DNA of 24,815 bases from Flavobacteriales bacterium (GCA_009926905.1 RFNX01000285.1:1-24815); one strand, 5' to 3'. Positions 15,575 through 23,797 are shown, counted from the first letter of the stretch. The notes: a model not told the origin generated them from the sequence alone. A program made the numbers and translations.

Positions 15575-16522
15575 ATGAGAGTTTTAGAATCAGTTGAGCT
15601 TGAACAAAAATTTCAAGACAAAATCGACAAGGAAATTAAAATCGAACCGAATGATTGGATGCCCGATGCTTATCGCAAAACGTTAATAAGACAAATGTCT
15701 CAACATGCACATTCTGAGGTTGTTGGTATGTTGCCAGAAGCAAATTGGATAACACGTGCACCCAACCTTAGAAGGAAAGCTGTATTGTTGGCAAAAGTTC
15801 AAGATGAAGCTGGTCATGGTTTATATTTATACAGTGCAACCGAAACTTTAGGTGCAGACAGAGAAGCAACTATTGATGATTTGCATTCTGGGAAAGCAAA
15901 ATACTCTTCAATTTTCAATTATCCAGCTGTTTCTTGGGCGGATATTGGTGCAATTGGATGGTTAGTAGATGGAGCTGCAATTATGAATCAAGTTGCTTTG
16001 TGTCGTTGCTCTTACGGACCTTATGCTCGTGCAATGGTGAAAATCTGTAAAGAAGAGTCATTTCACCAACGTCAAGGTTATGAGTTGTTGACAACATTGG
16101 CAAATGGAAGTCCCGAACAAAAACAATTAGCGCAAGAAGCTTTGAATCGTTTTTGGTGGCCAGCATTAATGATGTTTGGACCAAATGATGATGAATCGCC
16201 AAATTCAGCGCAATCAATGAAATGGAAAATCAAACGTTTGTCTAACGATGAATTGCGTCAAAATTTTATAGATGCAACCGTTCCACAAGCAGAATTGATT
16301 GGATTGAAAGTACCAGATCCAAATTTGAAATGGAACGAAGAAACAGGTCACTACGATTTCAGTCCAATTAATTGGGATGAGTTTTGGCAAGTGGTAGGTG
16401 GAAACGGCCCATGTAACAAGCAGCGAGTTGATGCAAGAAGAAAAGCAAAAGAAAACGGATTATGGGTTAGGGAGGCCGCAATGGCTTTTGCTGAAAAAAG
16501 AGCAAGTAGAAAATCTGCTTAA
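15575..16522 (+). CDS. paaA: 1,2-phenylacetyl-CoA epoxidase, catalytic subunit PaaA
   Basis: PaaA is the diiron oxygenase subunit that converts phenylacetyl-CoA to 1,2-epoxyphenylacetyl-CoA, the first ring-attack step of aerobic phenylacetate breakdown. The protein is 315 residues, normal for the family. Iron-ligand motifs are visible in the ferritin-like helices: E48 (HAHSEVVG), E78-x-x-H81 (QDEAGHG) and E161-x-x-H164 (KEESFHQRQG). Other typical stretches are WMPDAYRKTLIRQ near the start, DGAAIMNQVALCRCSYGPYARAM, and RFWWPALMMFGPNDDESPNS, ending in RRKAKENGLWVREA. It begins the + strand unit paaABCD, 22 bases ahead of paaB. Confidence 0.97.
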   Translation: MRVLESVELEQKFQDKIDKEIKIEPNDWMPDAYRKTLIRQMSQHAHSEVVGMLPEANWITRAPNLRRKAVLLAKVQDEAGHGLYLYSATETLGADREATIDDLHSGKAKYSSIFNYPAVSWADIGAIGWLVDGAAIMNQVALCRCSYGPYARAMVKICKEESFHQRQGYELLTTLANGSPEQKQLAQEALNRFWWPALMMFGPNDDESPNSAQSMKWKIKRLSNDELRQNFIDATVPQAELIGLKVPDPNLKWNEETGHYDFSPINWDEFWQVVGGNGPCNKQRVDARRKAKENGLWVREAAMAFAEKRASRKSA

Positions 16523-16544
16523 TTATATTTAAAAAATAGCAATC

Positions 16545-16832
16545 ATGTCAACAAACGAATGGCCTCTTTGGGAGGTTTTTATCAGAAGTAAGCAAGGTCT
16601 AAATCACAAACATGTTGGTAGTTTGCGTGCTGCAGATTCAACTATGGCTTTAGATAATGCAAGAGATGTGTATACACGTAGGTCAGAAGGAATTAGTATT
16701 TGGGTCGTAGAATCTAACTACGTTCATGCAAATGATCCAGCCGATGCCGATGCTTATTTTGAACCTTCCGATACTAAAATTTTCCGTCATCCTACTTTTT
16801 ACGAAGTACATGAAGGAATCAAACACATGTAA
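16545..16832 (+). CDS. paaB: 1,2-phenylacetyl-CoA epoxidase, subunit PaaB
   Basis: A 95-residue protein that starts NEWPLWEVFIRSKQGLNHKHVGSL, the characteristic PaaB opening, followed by ARDVYTRRSEGISIWVV and ending with YEVHEGIKHM. PaaB is small, has no catalytic site, and helps assemble the PaaA-PaaC heterodimers into the larger oxygenase. Its position between paaA and paaC with short gaps (22 and 3 bases) is the conserved order. Confidence 0.97.
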   Translation: MSTNEWPLWEVFIRSKQGLNHKHVGSLRAADSTMALDNARDVYTRRSEGISIWVVESNYVHANDPADADAYFEPSDTKIFRHPTFYEVHEGIKHM

Positions 16833-16835
16833 GCT

Positions 16836-17591
16836 ATGAAGAATGAAGCTTTATTTCGCTTTTTATTGCGATTAGGAGACGATAGTTTGATTCTTGGTCA
16901 GCGTTTGGCAGAATGGTGCGGTCACGGTCCGATTTTGGAAGAAGATATCGCAATGACAAATATTTCTTTGGATTTAATTGGTCAAGCAATGAGTATCCTA
17001 GATTATGCTGGAGTGGTTGAAGACAAAGGAAGAGATTGTGATAAATTGGGGCTCTTAAGATTTGAAAGTGAATATGTGAATTTACTTTTAGTTGAGCAAC
17101 CAAATGGTGATTTTGGCGATACAATGATGCGTCAGTTTTTATTTGATGCATTCCGCAAACCACTGTATGAAAGATTGGTAAATTCTTCCGACAAACAATT
17201 GGCAGCAATTGCTGATAAATCATTGAAAGAAACACGCTACCATTTGAAACATTCATCTGAGTGGATAATTCGTTTGGGCGATGGAACGGAAGAATCCCAC
17301 ACTAGAATTCAGAATTCATTGGATACTTTGTGGAGATATTCATCTGAGTTGTTTTATTCTGATGAAGTGGATAATGAATTGACTAAAACTGGTATTTTAC
17401 CTGATTTATCTGGAATTCGTTCAGAATGGGAAGCTACTGTCAATTCTGTTTTCCAACAAGCAACAATTGTTATTCCTACTAACAATTGGAAATTCGAAGG
17501 TGGACGTTTAGGACGACATTCAGAACATTTTGGACATTTATTATCGGAATTGCAATACATGCAAAGAGCTTATCCTAATATGCAATGGTAG
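16836..17591 (+). CDS. paaC: 1,2-phenylacetyl-CoA epoxidase, structural subunit PaaC
   Basis: A 251-residue ferritin-like subunit that pairs with PaaA and is structural rather than catalytic. Recognisable stretches are LRLGDDSLILGQRLAEWCGHGP, LEEDIAMTNISLDLIGQA and KETRYHLKHSSEWIIRLGDGT, and the C-terminal GGRLGRHSEHFGHLLSELQYMQR. It ends AYPNMQW, a typical PaaC end. The paaD ATG lies inside its last codons (7-base overlap), so the two are translationally coupled. Confidence 0.97.
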   Translation: MKNEALFRFLLRLGDDSLILGQRLAEWCGHGPILEEDIAMTNISLDLIGQAMSILDYAGVVEDKGRDCDKLGLLRFESEYVNLLLVEQPNGDFGDTMMRQFLFDAFRKPLYERLVNSSDKQLAAIADKSLKETRYHLKHSSEWIIRLGDGTEESHTRIQNSLDTLWRYSSELFYSDEVDNELTKTGILPDLSGIRSEWEATVNSVFQQATIVIPTNNWKFEGGRLGRHSEHFGHLLSELQYMQRAYPNMQW

Positions 17592-18070
17592 ATAAAGCCC
17601 AAATTTATAGTTGGCTTGAAGAGGTAAGTGATCCAGAAATTCCAGTTTTATCAGTCATTGATTTGGGAGTGGTTCGCAATGCTCAAATTATAGATGGAGA
17701 TTGGTTAATTACAATTACTCCAACTTATAGTGGTTGTCCTGCTATGAAAACAATGGAAGAAGACATCCTTTCGAAGTTAAAAGAAAAAGGAGTTGATTCG
17801 GTAAAAGTAGAATTGGTTTTAGCTCCGGCTTGGAGCACAGACTGGCTTTCTGAAAACGGAAGAATGAAATTGCGCGAGTATGGTATTGCACCGCCAGAAC
17901 ATGAAGTTGATAAGAGTGTGTTGTTTGCAGAACCAACTGTTGTTCCGTGTCCAAAATGTGGTTCAAGAAATACAAGAATGGTTAGTCAATTCGGAAGTAC
18001 AGCATGTAAAGCATTGTATCAATGCAATGAATGTCAAGAACCTTACGATTATTTTAAGTGTTTGAAGTAA
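17585..18070 (+). CDS. paaD: Phenylacetate pathway accessory protein PaaD (MIP18/DUF59-type)
   Basis: PaaD is needed for a working PaaABCE epoxidase and is thought to help with iron-sulfur or metal centre assembly. The protein has 161 residues. The N-terminal MIP18/DUF59 domain shows VSDPEIPVLSVIDLG and the TYSGCPAMKTME motif with its conserved Cys. The C-terminal zinc-ribbon-like part has CPKCGS, STACKALYQCNEC and a closing YFKCLK. The start overlaps paaC by 7 bases. The stop lies one base from the stop of a convergent gene, so there is no room for a dedicated terminator. Confidence 0.95.
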   Translation: MVDKAQIYSWLEEVSDPEIPVLSVIDLGVVRNAQIIDGDWLITITPTYSGCPAMKTMEEDILSKLKEKGVDSVKVELVLAPAWSTDWLSENGRMKLREYGIAPPEHEVDKSVLFAEPTVVPCPKCGSRNTRMVSQFGSTACKALYQCNECQEPYDYFKCLK

Positions 18071-18082
18071 TTTATTGAAGTA
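18062..18082. repeat. 8-bp direct repeat across two convergent stop codons
   Basis: TTGAAGTA occurs at 18062-18069 and again at 18075-18082, separated by ATTTA. The repeat covers the end of paaD and the end of the PHP phosphatase gene on the other strand. It may be chance in AT-rich DNA, or the trace of a small tandem duplication that moved one of the stop codons. Confidence 0.5.
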
Positions 18083-18821
18083 CTAAATTCTTGATAAGAT
18101 AATTCCCAATTTTATGGAAATGTGGCAAATGAAGGTTTTCTTCAAGCAACATTAAGTGCTCAATTCTGTGACAATCTGTTCCTACAAAATCAAATTCACC
18201 AGCGTCAATTAAACGTTCTGCTTGTTTGCGGATATCCGGACCATAATGACCAGTTAATGAATTCAGATTTATCTGAATGTTGATTCCCTTTTGTCTCCAT
18301 GCAATTGCTTGATCGATTTTACCAAGGTAATACATGTACCTTTCAAAATGTGCTACAACTGGTCTGTAACCTCTTGTTTGCATTTCAAAAAATAACTGAT
18401 CTAAATATTGCGGAGGTGAATGAAAAGCAAATTCAACCAAAACATAATTGTCGCCAAAAGTAAGTAAATCCTTTTCTTTTATTTTAACCATTAATGTTTC
18501 GTCAAAATAATACTCAGCGGCAGCCTCCAATTCAATCTTAAGCCCAACTTTTTTCATTTCTATTTTTACGTCTTCTAATCCACCTAAAATCGTTTCGCGG
18601 TTATTTGGATAACTATCAGACATTACATGGGGAGTGGTAATAATTTTTTTAAATCCCATGCTTTCAAACTTGGCAAGCATGGCGATGGTTTGATCCATAT
18701 TCTGGGAACCATCGTCAATGCCTGGTATCAAGTGACTATGTATATCGACTTTGAATTTCGATATGTCAAAAGGTGGTAATACTTCGTTTTTCTTCTTTTT
18801 AAAAAGATTGAAAAGCCCCAT
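18072..18821 (-). CDS. PHP-family tyrosine-protein phosphatase (CpsB/CapC/YwqE type)
   Basis: A 249-residue metal-dependent phosphatase of the PHP superfamily. The N-terminal metal motif is DIHSHLIPGIDDGS (D26, H28, H30, D36-D37). It is followed by TTPHVM, EAAAEYYFDE, VAHFERYMYY and GTDCHR, which supply the rest of the metal site. Relatives dephosphorylate the tyrosine autokinases that control polysaccharide chain length and export. Its place at the end of a nucleotide-sugar operon, 5 bases after rfbB, agrees with control of surface-polysaccharide synthesis. No partner kinase is in the window. The leader MGLFNLFKKKK precedes the catalytic domain. Confidence 0.9.
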   Translation of the reverse strand: MGLFNLFKKKKNEVLPPFDISKFKVDIHSHLIPGIDDGSQNMDQTIAMLAKFESMGFKKIITTPHVMSDSYPNNRETILGGLEDVKIEMKKVGLKIELEAAAEYYFDETLMVKIKEKDLLTFGDNYVLVEFAFHSPPQYLDQLFFEMQTRGYRPVVAHFERYMYYLGKIDQAIAWRQKGINIQINLNSLTGHYGPDIRKQAERLIDAGEFDFVGTDCHRIEHLMLLEENLHLPHFHKIGNYLIKNLVLQ

Positions 18822-18826
18822 TTGTA

Positions 18827-19888
18827 TTATCTATTTGTATACATTTTTTGGTAATACTCTTTGTATGACCCGCTTGTTATTCTATCAACCCATTCTGAGT
18901 TTTCTAAATACCAATCAACTGTTTTTTCTAATCCTTCTTCGAAAGTTATTGATGGAGTCCAACCTAATTCTTTTTCTAATTTAGATGCGTCAATTGCGTA
19001 GCGTTTATCATGCCCAGCTCTATCTGTTACGTAGGTAATCAATTTTTCAGATTCACCCGCTTCACGACCTAGCTTTTTGTCCATTAAACGACAAAGGAAA
19101 TGAACTAATTCGATATTAGTCCATTCATTTAAACCTCCAACGTTATAAGATTCACCGATTCGTCCTTCATGGAAAATTTTATCAATTGCACTTGCATGGT
19201 CTTCGACCCATAACCAATCGCGAATATTATCACCTTTACCATAAACAGGAAGTGGTTTACTATTTTTGATGTTGTGAATCATCAACGGTATTAATTTTTC
19301 AGGGAAATGATGACTTCCGTAATTATTCGAACAATTCGACATTTTGATTGGCAAACCATAAGTGTGGTAAAAAGCCATTACAAAATGATCTGAAGATGCT
19401 TTTGAAGCTGAATATGGGCTTCTTGGATCGTAAGAAGTTTCTTCTGTAAATAAACCTTCTTCACCTAAACTTCCATAAACTTCATCTGTTGAAACGTGAT
19501 GAAATACATGACCTTCTTCTTTACCCCAACTATCTTTTGCAACTTGAAGTAGGTTTACAGTGCCCACAACATTTGTCATAACAAACTCCATTGGCCCTTC
19601 AATCGAGCGATCTACATGAGATTCTGCAGCTAAGTGAATGATGTCTGTTATTTTATGTTTTTCAAAAACTTCTTTCAAAGCTATTACATCAACAATGTCT
19701 ACTTTTTCAAACACATAATTAGGAAGGTTTTCAACGTCTTCTAAATTTGTTAGATTTCCTGCATAAGTAAGCTTATCTAAATTTACGATAAGGTTCTGAG
19801 GATACTTTTGTAGTAATCTTCTTACTAAATGTGAACCAATGAAACCTGCTCCACCAGTAACCAGTATTCTTTTTTGAAAATTTTCCAT
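18827..19888 (-). CDS. rfbB: dTDP-glucose 4,6-dehydratase
   Basis: It converts dTDP-glucose to dTDP-4-keto-6-deoxyglucose, the precursor of dTDP-rhamnose and many other deoxysugars. The 353-residue extended SDR has TGGAGFIGSH (residues 11-20), NLDKLTYAGN (binds the NAD adenosine end and is diagnostic for RmlB), the active-site T134-D135-E136 (STDEVYG), Y159 and K163 (YSASK), and SNNYGSHHFPEKLIP. It starts one base after the stop of the sugar dehydrogenase gene. The usual partners rfbA, rfbC and rfbD are not in the window, so they must be elsewhere, or the product feeds another deoxysugar route. Confidence 0.95.
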   Translation of the reverse strand: MENFQKRILVTGGAGFIGSHLVRRLLQKYPQNLIVNLDKLTYAGNLTNLEDVENLPNYVFEKVDIVDVIALKEVFEKHKITDIIHLAAESHVDRSIEGPMEFVMTNVVGTVNLLQVAKDSWGKEEGHVFHHVSTDEVYGSLGEEGLFTEETSYDPRSPYSASKASSDHFVMAFYHTYGLPIKMSNCSNNYGSHHFPEKLIPLMIHNIKNSKPLPVYGKGDNIRDWLWVEDHASAIDKIFHEGRIGESYNVGGLNEWTNIELVHFLCRLMDKKLGREAGESEKLITYVTDRAGHDKRYAIDASKLEKELGWTPSITFEEGLEKTVDWYLENSEWVDRITSGSYKEYYQKMYTNR

Positions 19889-19889
19889 A

Positions 19890-21194
19890 TTACAAGCTCC
19901 AATATTCTAAATCTGAAATTTGACCTTTATAAATTCCTTTAACATCTACAAAAACACCTGCTCCGTCTTTTAATAAACCTTTGAAATAAGATTCATTCAA
20001 TCCAACATATTCTTTGTGGTTTACTGCAACTATAATAGCGTCGTAGTCGTTAGCGGTTTCTTGAACTAAACCAACACCGTATTCGTGTTCCATCTCATGA
20101 GTATCCGCATGTGGATCAATTAAGTCAACATGTACGTCAAAAGAAGTTAATTCATTTACAATATCAATCACTTTTGAATTGCGGATATCACTAACATCTT
20201 CCTTGAATGTTGCTCCCATTATCAAAAACTTAGTTGATTGAATGTGTTTACCTTGTTTGATTACTTTTTTAACAGTTTGATCTGCAATGTAAGCTCCCAT
20301 TGAATCGTTTACATTTCTACCAGCCATAATTACTTGAGCATGGTAACCAGCTTGTAACGCTTTATGTGTTAAATAGTAAGGGTCAACACCAATACAGTGA
20401 CCACCAACTAAACCTGGAGAGAATTTCAAGAAATTCCATTTTGTTCCAGCAGCTTCTAATACATCAAAAGTGTTGATTTTTAATTTATTGAAGATAATAG
20501 ACAACTCATTAATCAAAGCGATGTTTAAGTCGCGTTGTGTGTTTTCAATGATTTTTGCAGCTTCAGCAACTTTAATTGTTGGAGCACGGTGAACTCCTGC
20601 AGTAACTACTAATTCGTAAGTTTTAGCAATTTGTTCTAATGATTCTTCGCAACATCCTGAAGCAACTTTGATTACATTTTTCAATGTATGCTCTTTATCT
20701 CCTGGATTGATTCTTTCAGGTGAATAACCAACTTTGAAATCATCTTTAAATTTCAAGCCTGAAAGTTGTTCTAAAATCGGAATACAATCTTCTTCAGTAC
20801 AACCAGGATAAACTGTAGATTCATAAACTACGTAATCACCTTTTTTAAGAACTTGACCAACAGTTTTACTTGCTCCTAAAAGTGGTTTTAAATCAGGAAG
20901 ATTTGCATCGTCAATTGGAGTTGGCACAGCGACAATAAAGAATTGAACATCTTTTAAATCGTTGATATCCGCAGTAAAGTGTATGTCACAACCATCAAAA
21001 TCAGTTGAAACTAATTCATTGCTAGGGTCGATTTTGTTTCTCATTAAATCAACTCTGCTTTGATTAATATCAAATCCTACAACTTTGATTTTTCTTGCGA
21101 ATTCTAAGGCGATAGGTAATCCTACATAACCCAATCCAATTACTGCTAATTTAGCGTCGTGGTTGACAAGTCTGTCATAAATTAATGTACTCAT
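19890..21194 (-). CDS. UDP-N-acetylhexosamine 6-dehydrogenase (TviB/WbpO type)
   Basis: A 434-residue NAD-dependent nucleotide-sugar dehydrogenase that oxidises C6 in two steps to a uronic acid. The Rossmann motif is GLGYVG (residues 20-25), the central part has AVPTPID, YESTVYPGCTEE and YSPERINPGD, and the catalytic Cys267 lies in FSPGLVGGHCIGVDPYYLTHKA. That phrase, with GVDPYYL where WbpA-type enzymes have PIDPFYL, points to the TviB/WbpO branch, which acts on UDP-GlcNAc or UDP-GalNAc rather than UDP-glucose. Next to WbpB-, WbpD- and WbpE-type genes, it should supply their uronic acid substrate. It starts one base after the wbpB-type stop. Confidence 0.92.
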   Translation of the reverse strand: MSTLIYDRLVNHDAKLAVIGLGYVGLPIALEFARKIKVVGFDINQSRVDLMRNKIDPSNELVSTDFDGCDIHFTADINDLKDVQFFIVAVPTPIDDANLPDLKPLLGASKTVGQVLKKGDYVVYESTVYPGCTEEDCIPILEQLSGLKFKDDFKVGYSPERINPGDKEHTLKNVIKVASGCCEESLEQIAKTYELVVTAGVHRAPTIKVAEAAKIIENTQRDLNIALINELSIIFNKLKINTFDVLEAAGTKWNFLKFSPGLVGGHCIGVDPYYLTHKALQAGYHAQVIMAGRNVNDSMGAYIADQTVKKVIKQGKHIQSTKFLIMGATFKEDVSDIRNSKVIDIVNELTSFDVHVDLIDPHADTHEMEHEYGVGLVQETANDYDAIIVAVNHKEYVGLNESYFKGLLKDGAGVFVDVKGIYKGQISDLEYWSL

Positions 21195-21195
21195 G

Positions 21196-22236
21196 TTATT
21201 TAGTATAGATTAGTTGTTCATTTCTTACTTTGTATATTCTTTCTATAATATCTACAACTTTTAGCCCTTCTAAGGCATTTGTTGTTGGTGAAGTTCTTCC
21301 TTTTAATGTATCTATAACATTTGAAATTACGTAGTTATGATTTGCAGCTGAACCTTTATATGGTCCATAATCATTCGCTGGATTTGATTCCTTTAAATTT
21401 GGCATTTCATAACCTTCTATATTACAGACCTCCACTTCATTCATGTATTGACCTCCAATTTTCACGCTTCCGTTTTTGCCAATGATAGTCATTGATGATT
21501 CTAAATTTTGATTCGCCACTGCAGTTGAGTAATTAATACAACCCATTCCACCATTAATAAAATCAAAACTAACCAATCCTGAATCTTCAAATTCTGTTGT
21601 ATCTTGATGATTGAAGTCTGCAAATTTACCTTGAATATTGTCAATATCACCAAATAACCAATACATAATATCTATAAAATGGGAAAATTGTGTAAATAAT
21701 GTTCCTCCATCAAGTTCTTTTGTTCCTTTCCAACCGCCAACTTTATAATATCTTGCATCTCGATTCCAGTAACAATTTAATTGAACCATATAGATATCTC
21801 CAAGAACTCCATCTGAAATAATTGATTTAATCCATTCTGAAGGAGGCGAATATCTATTTTGCATCACGCAAAATACTTGCCTTGAAACTTGAAGTGCTTT
21901 GAAAATAATTTTTTCGCAACTTTCTTTTGTTAAACCCATTGGTTTTTCACATACAATATGTTTTTTTGCTTCTAAAGCTTTTAGCGATTGTTCAGCGTGT
22001 AAACCATTTGGTGTGCAGATATTAACAACTTCAAATTCTAAGTTGCTTGATAATAATTCATCTACAGTACTAAAAAAAGGAACCTCGAAATCAGTAGCAT
22101 TGCATTCTTCTTTTGAACGAATATCAACCATTGCTACTAACTCTCCTTCAGCATCACGACGAATCATTTCTGCATGGCGTTTGCCAATATGACCCGCTCC
22201 AATTACAGCAAAACGTATTTTTTGATTATTTGACAT
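21196..22236 (-). CDS. wbpB: WbpB/WlbA-type UDP-N-acetylhexosaminuronate 3-dehydrogenase (Gfo/Idh/MocA)
   Basis: A 346-residue Gfo/Idh/MocA oxidoreductase. GAGHIG (residues 13-18) binds NAD, CEKPM gives the conserved E97-K98-P99, and the stretch YWNRDARYY ... WKGT ... DGGTLFTQFSHFIDIMYW (with H186) is distinctive for WbpB/WlbA. These enzymes oxidise UDP-GlcNAcA at C3 and recycle NADH with 2-oxoglutarate, giving the 3-keto sugar for the WbpE aminotransferase. Its start directly follows the stop of the wbpD-type gene with no gap (TAA then ATG), and all Wbp-type partners are in the same operon, which supports the assignment. Confidence 0.9.
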   Translation of the reverse strand: MSNNQKIRFAVIGAGHIGKRHAEMIRRDAEGELVAMVDIRSKEECNATDFEVPFFSTVDELLSSNLEFEVVNICTPNGLHAEQSLKALEAKKHIVCEKPMGLTKESCEKIIFKALQVSRQVFCVMQNRYSPPSEWIKSIISDGVLGDIYMVQLNCYWNRDARYYKVGGWKGTKELDGGTLFTQFSHFIDIMYWLFGDIDNIQGKFADFNHQDTTEFEDSGLVSFDFINGGMGCINYSTAVANQNLESSMTIIGKNGSVKIGGQYMNEVEVCNIEGYEMPNLKESNPANDYGPYKGSAANHNYVISNVIDTLKGRTSPTTNALEGLKVVDIIERIYKVRNEQLIYTK

Positions 22237-22809
22237 TTAATTAATTTTGGAAACTATATTGTTTTTTAATTCATATTTTTCTTTACTTTCTGGACAAGTA
22301 GCTGTTCCATTAGAATCAAATTCTAATCTATGTCCATATTCACTCATCCAACCAATTTGGCGTGCAGGATTTCCAACAACTAATGCATAAGCTGGAATAT
22401 GTTTTGTAACAACTGAACCGGCTCCAATAAAAGCATATTCTCCGATATCGTGTCCGCAAACAATGGTTGCATTTGCTCCTATACTTGCCCCTTTTTTAAC
22501 AACAGTTTTTGAATATTGCCCTCTTCTGTTTACTCCACTTCTTGGGTTTGTTACATTTGTAAAAACCATAGACGGACCTAAAAATACATCGTCTTCACAA
22601 ATTACACCTGTGTAGAGTGATACATTATTTTGAACTTTCACATTATTTCCTAAAATAACATCAGGAGAAACTACAACGTTTTGACCAATATTGCAATTTT
22701 CACCTAAAGTACAATTAGGCATTATGTGTGAAAAATGCCAGATTTTTGTTCCTGACCCAATAGTGCAACCGTCGTCCACTATTGCAGTTTCATGTGCGTA
22801 ATATTCCAT
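22237..22809 (-). CDS. wbpD: WbpD/WlbB-type UDP-3-amino-sugar 3-N-acetyltransferase
   Basis: A left-handed beta-helix acyltransferase of 190 residues. The frame is open from 22833, but the ATG at 22809 (MEYYAHETAIVDDGCTIG) gives the usual family start, one base after the stop of the preceding gene. Hexapeptide-repeat coils run through the chain (GENCNIGQNVVVSPDVILGN, VKKGASIGANATIVCG, DIGEYAFIGAGSVVTKHI), and the end has VVGNPARQIGWMSEYG. WbpD acetylates the 3-amino group formed by WbpE to give UDP-GlcNAc(3NAc)A. The C-terminal CPESKEKYELKNN tail is also usual in this group. Confidence 0.92.
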   Translation of the reverse strand: MEYYAHETAIVDDGCTIGSGTKIWHFSHIMPNCTLGENCNIGQNVVVSPDVILGNNVKVQNNVSLYTGVICEDDVFLGPSMVFTNVTNPRSGVNRRGQYSKTVVKKGASIGANATIVCGHDIGEYAFIGAGSVVTKHIPAYALVVGNPARQIGWMSEYGHRLEFDSNGTATCPESKEKYELKNNIVSKIN

Positions 22810-22810
22810 A

Positions 22811-23797
22811 TTATTTGAGGATAAATTTATCAAAATTATTGTGTTCTGTTTGAATTAATTCTTCTTTTGTTAATTTTTTAAAATAGTCGTAAGTTTTACT
22901 TAATCCTTCAGCTCGTTCAACTATAGGTTTCCAACCTAAAATTTCTTTAGCTTTTGTAATATCAGGTTGTCTTTGTTTGGGGTCGTCGATTGGTAAATCT
23001 TGATAAACAACTTTTTGATTTGTTCCAGTTAATTTAATTATTTCTTCAGCAAATTGAGAAATAGTTATCTCATCAGGATTGCCCATATTTACTGGTAAAT
23101 GATAATTACTAAATAGTAATCTTACAATCCCTTCTACTAAATCATCTACATAACAAAAAGAACGTGTTTGTGAGCCATCTCCAAAAATGGTCAAATCTTC
23201 TCCACGTAATGCTTGTCCAATAAATGCAGGTAAAACTCGACCGTCATTTAATCGCATTCTTGAACCGTACGTATTAAAAATTCTAACAATTCTAGTTTCT
23301 AAACCATGAAATTCATGGTAGGCCATTGTGATTGCTTCTTGAAAACGTTTTGCTTCATCGTAAACTCCTCTTGGTCCAACTGGATTCACATTTCCCCAAT
23401 ACTCTTCTGGCTGCGGATGAACGGTTGGGTCGCCATATACTTCAGAAGTTGATGCAATTAAAATTCGAGCTCCTTTTGCTTTTGCTAACCCTAAACAATT
23501 ATGAACGCCTAAAGATCCAACTTTTAAAGTCTGAATTGGTATTTTTAAATAGTCAATTGGACTTGCTGGTGATGCAAAATGCAAAATATAATCCAGCTCA
23601 CCAGAAACATGAATGAATTTAGAAACATCGTGGTTATAAAATTCAAAATGTTCAAGCTTAAAAAGATGTTCAATGTTTTTTAATCTACCAGTAATTAAAT
23701 TATCCATTCCAATTACATGGAAGCCGTCATTTATGAATCGATCACATAAATGAGAACCTAAAAATCCAGCAGCACCAGTAATTAAAACTCTTTTCAT
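22811..23797 (-). CDS. UDP-glucuronate decarboxylase (UDP-xylose synthase)-like enzyme
   Basis: A 328-residue extended SDR of the UXS group, which oxidises C4 of UDP-glucuronate, loses CO2 from C6 and reduces the 4-keto pentose to UDP-xylose. It has ITGAAGFLGSHLCD at the N-terminus, HFASPASPIDYLKIPIQTLK, the active-site T117-S118-E119 (STSEVYG) followed by DPTVHPQPEEYWGNVNP, then GPRGVYDEAKR with Y146 and K150, and RIFNTYGSRMRLNDGRVLP. These phrases are almost the same as in known UDP-xylose synthases. It lies between the wbpE- and wbpD-type genes, 38 bases after the first and 1 base before the second. A substrate other than UDP-glucuronate is possible because of this setting. Confidence 0.88.
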   Translation of the reverse strand: MKRVLITGAAGFLGSHLCDRFINDGFHVIGMDNLITGRLKNIEHLFKLEHFEFYNHDVSKFIHVSGELDYILHFASPASPIDYLKIPIQTLKVGSLGVHNCLGLAKAKGARILIASTSEVYGDPTVHPQPEEYWGNVNPVGPRGVYDEAKRFQEAITMAYHEFHGLETRIVRIFNTYGSRMRLNDGRVLPAFIGQALRGEDLTIFGDGSQTRSFCYVDDLVEGIVRLLFSNYHLPVNMGNPDEITISQFAEEIIKLTGTNQKVVYQDLPIDDPKQRQPDITKAKEILGWKPIVERAEGLSKTYDYFKKLTKEELIQTEHNNFDKFILK

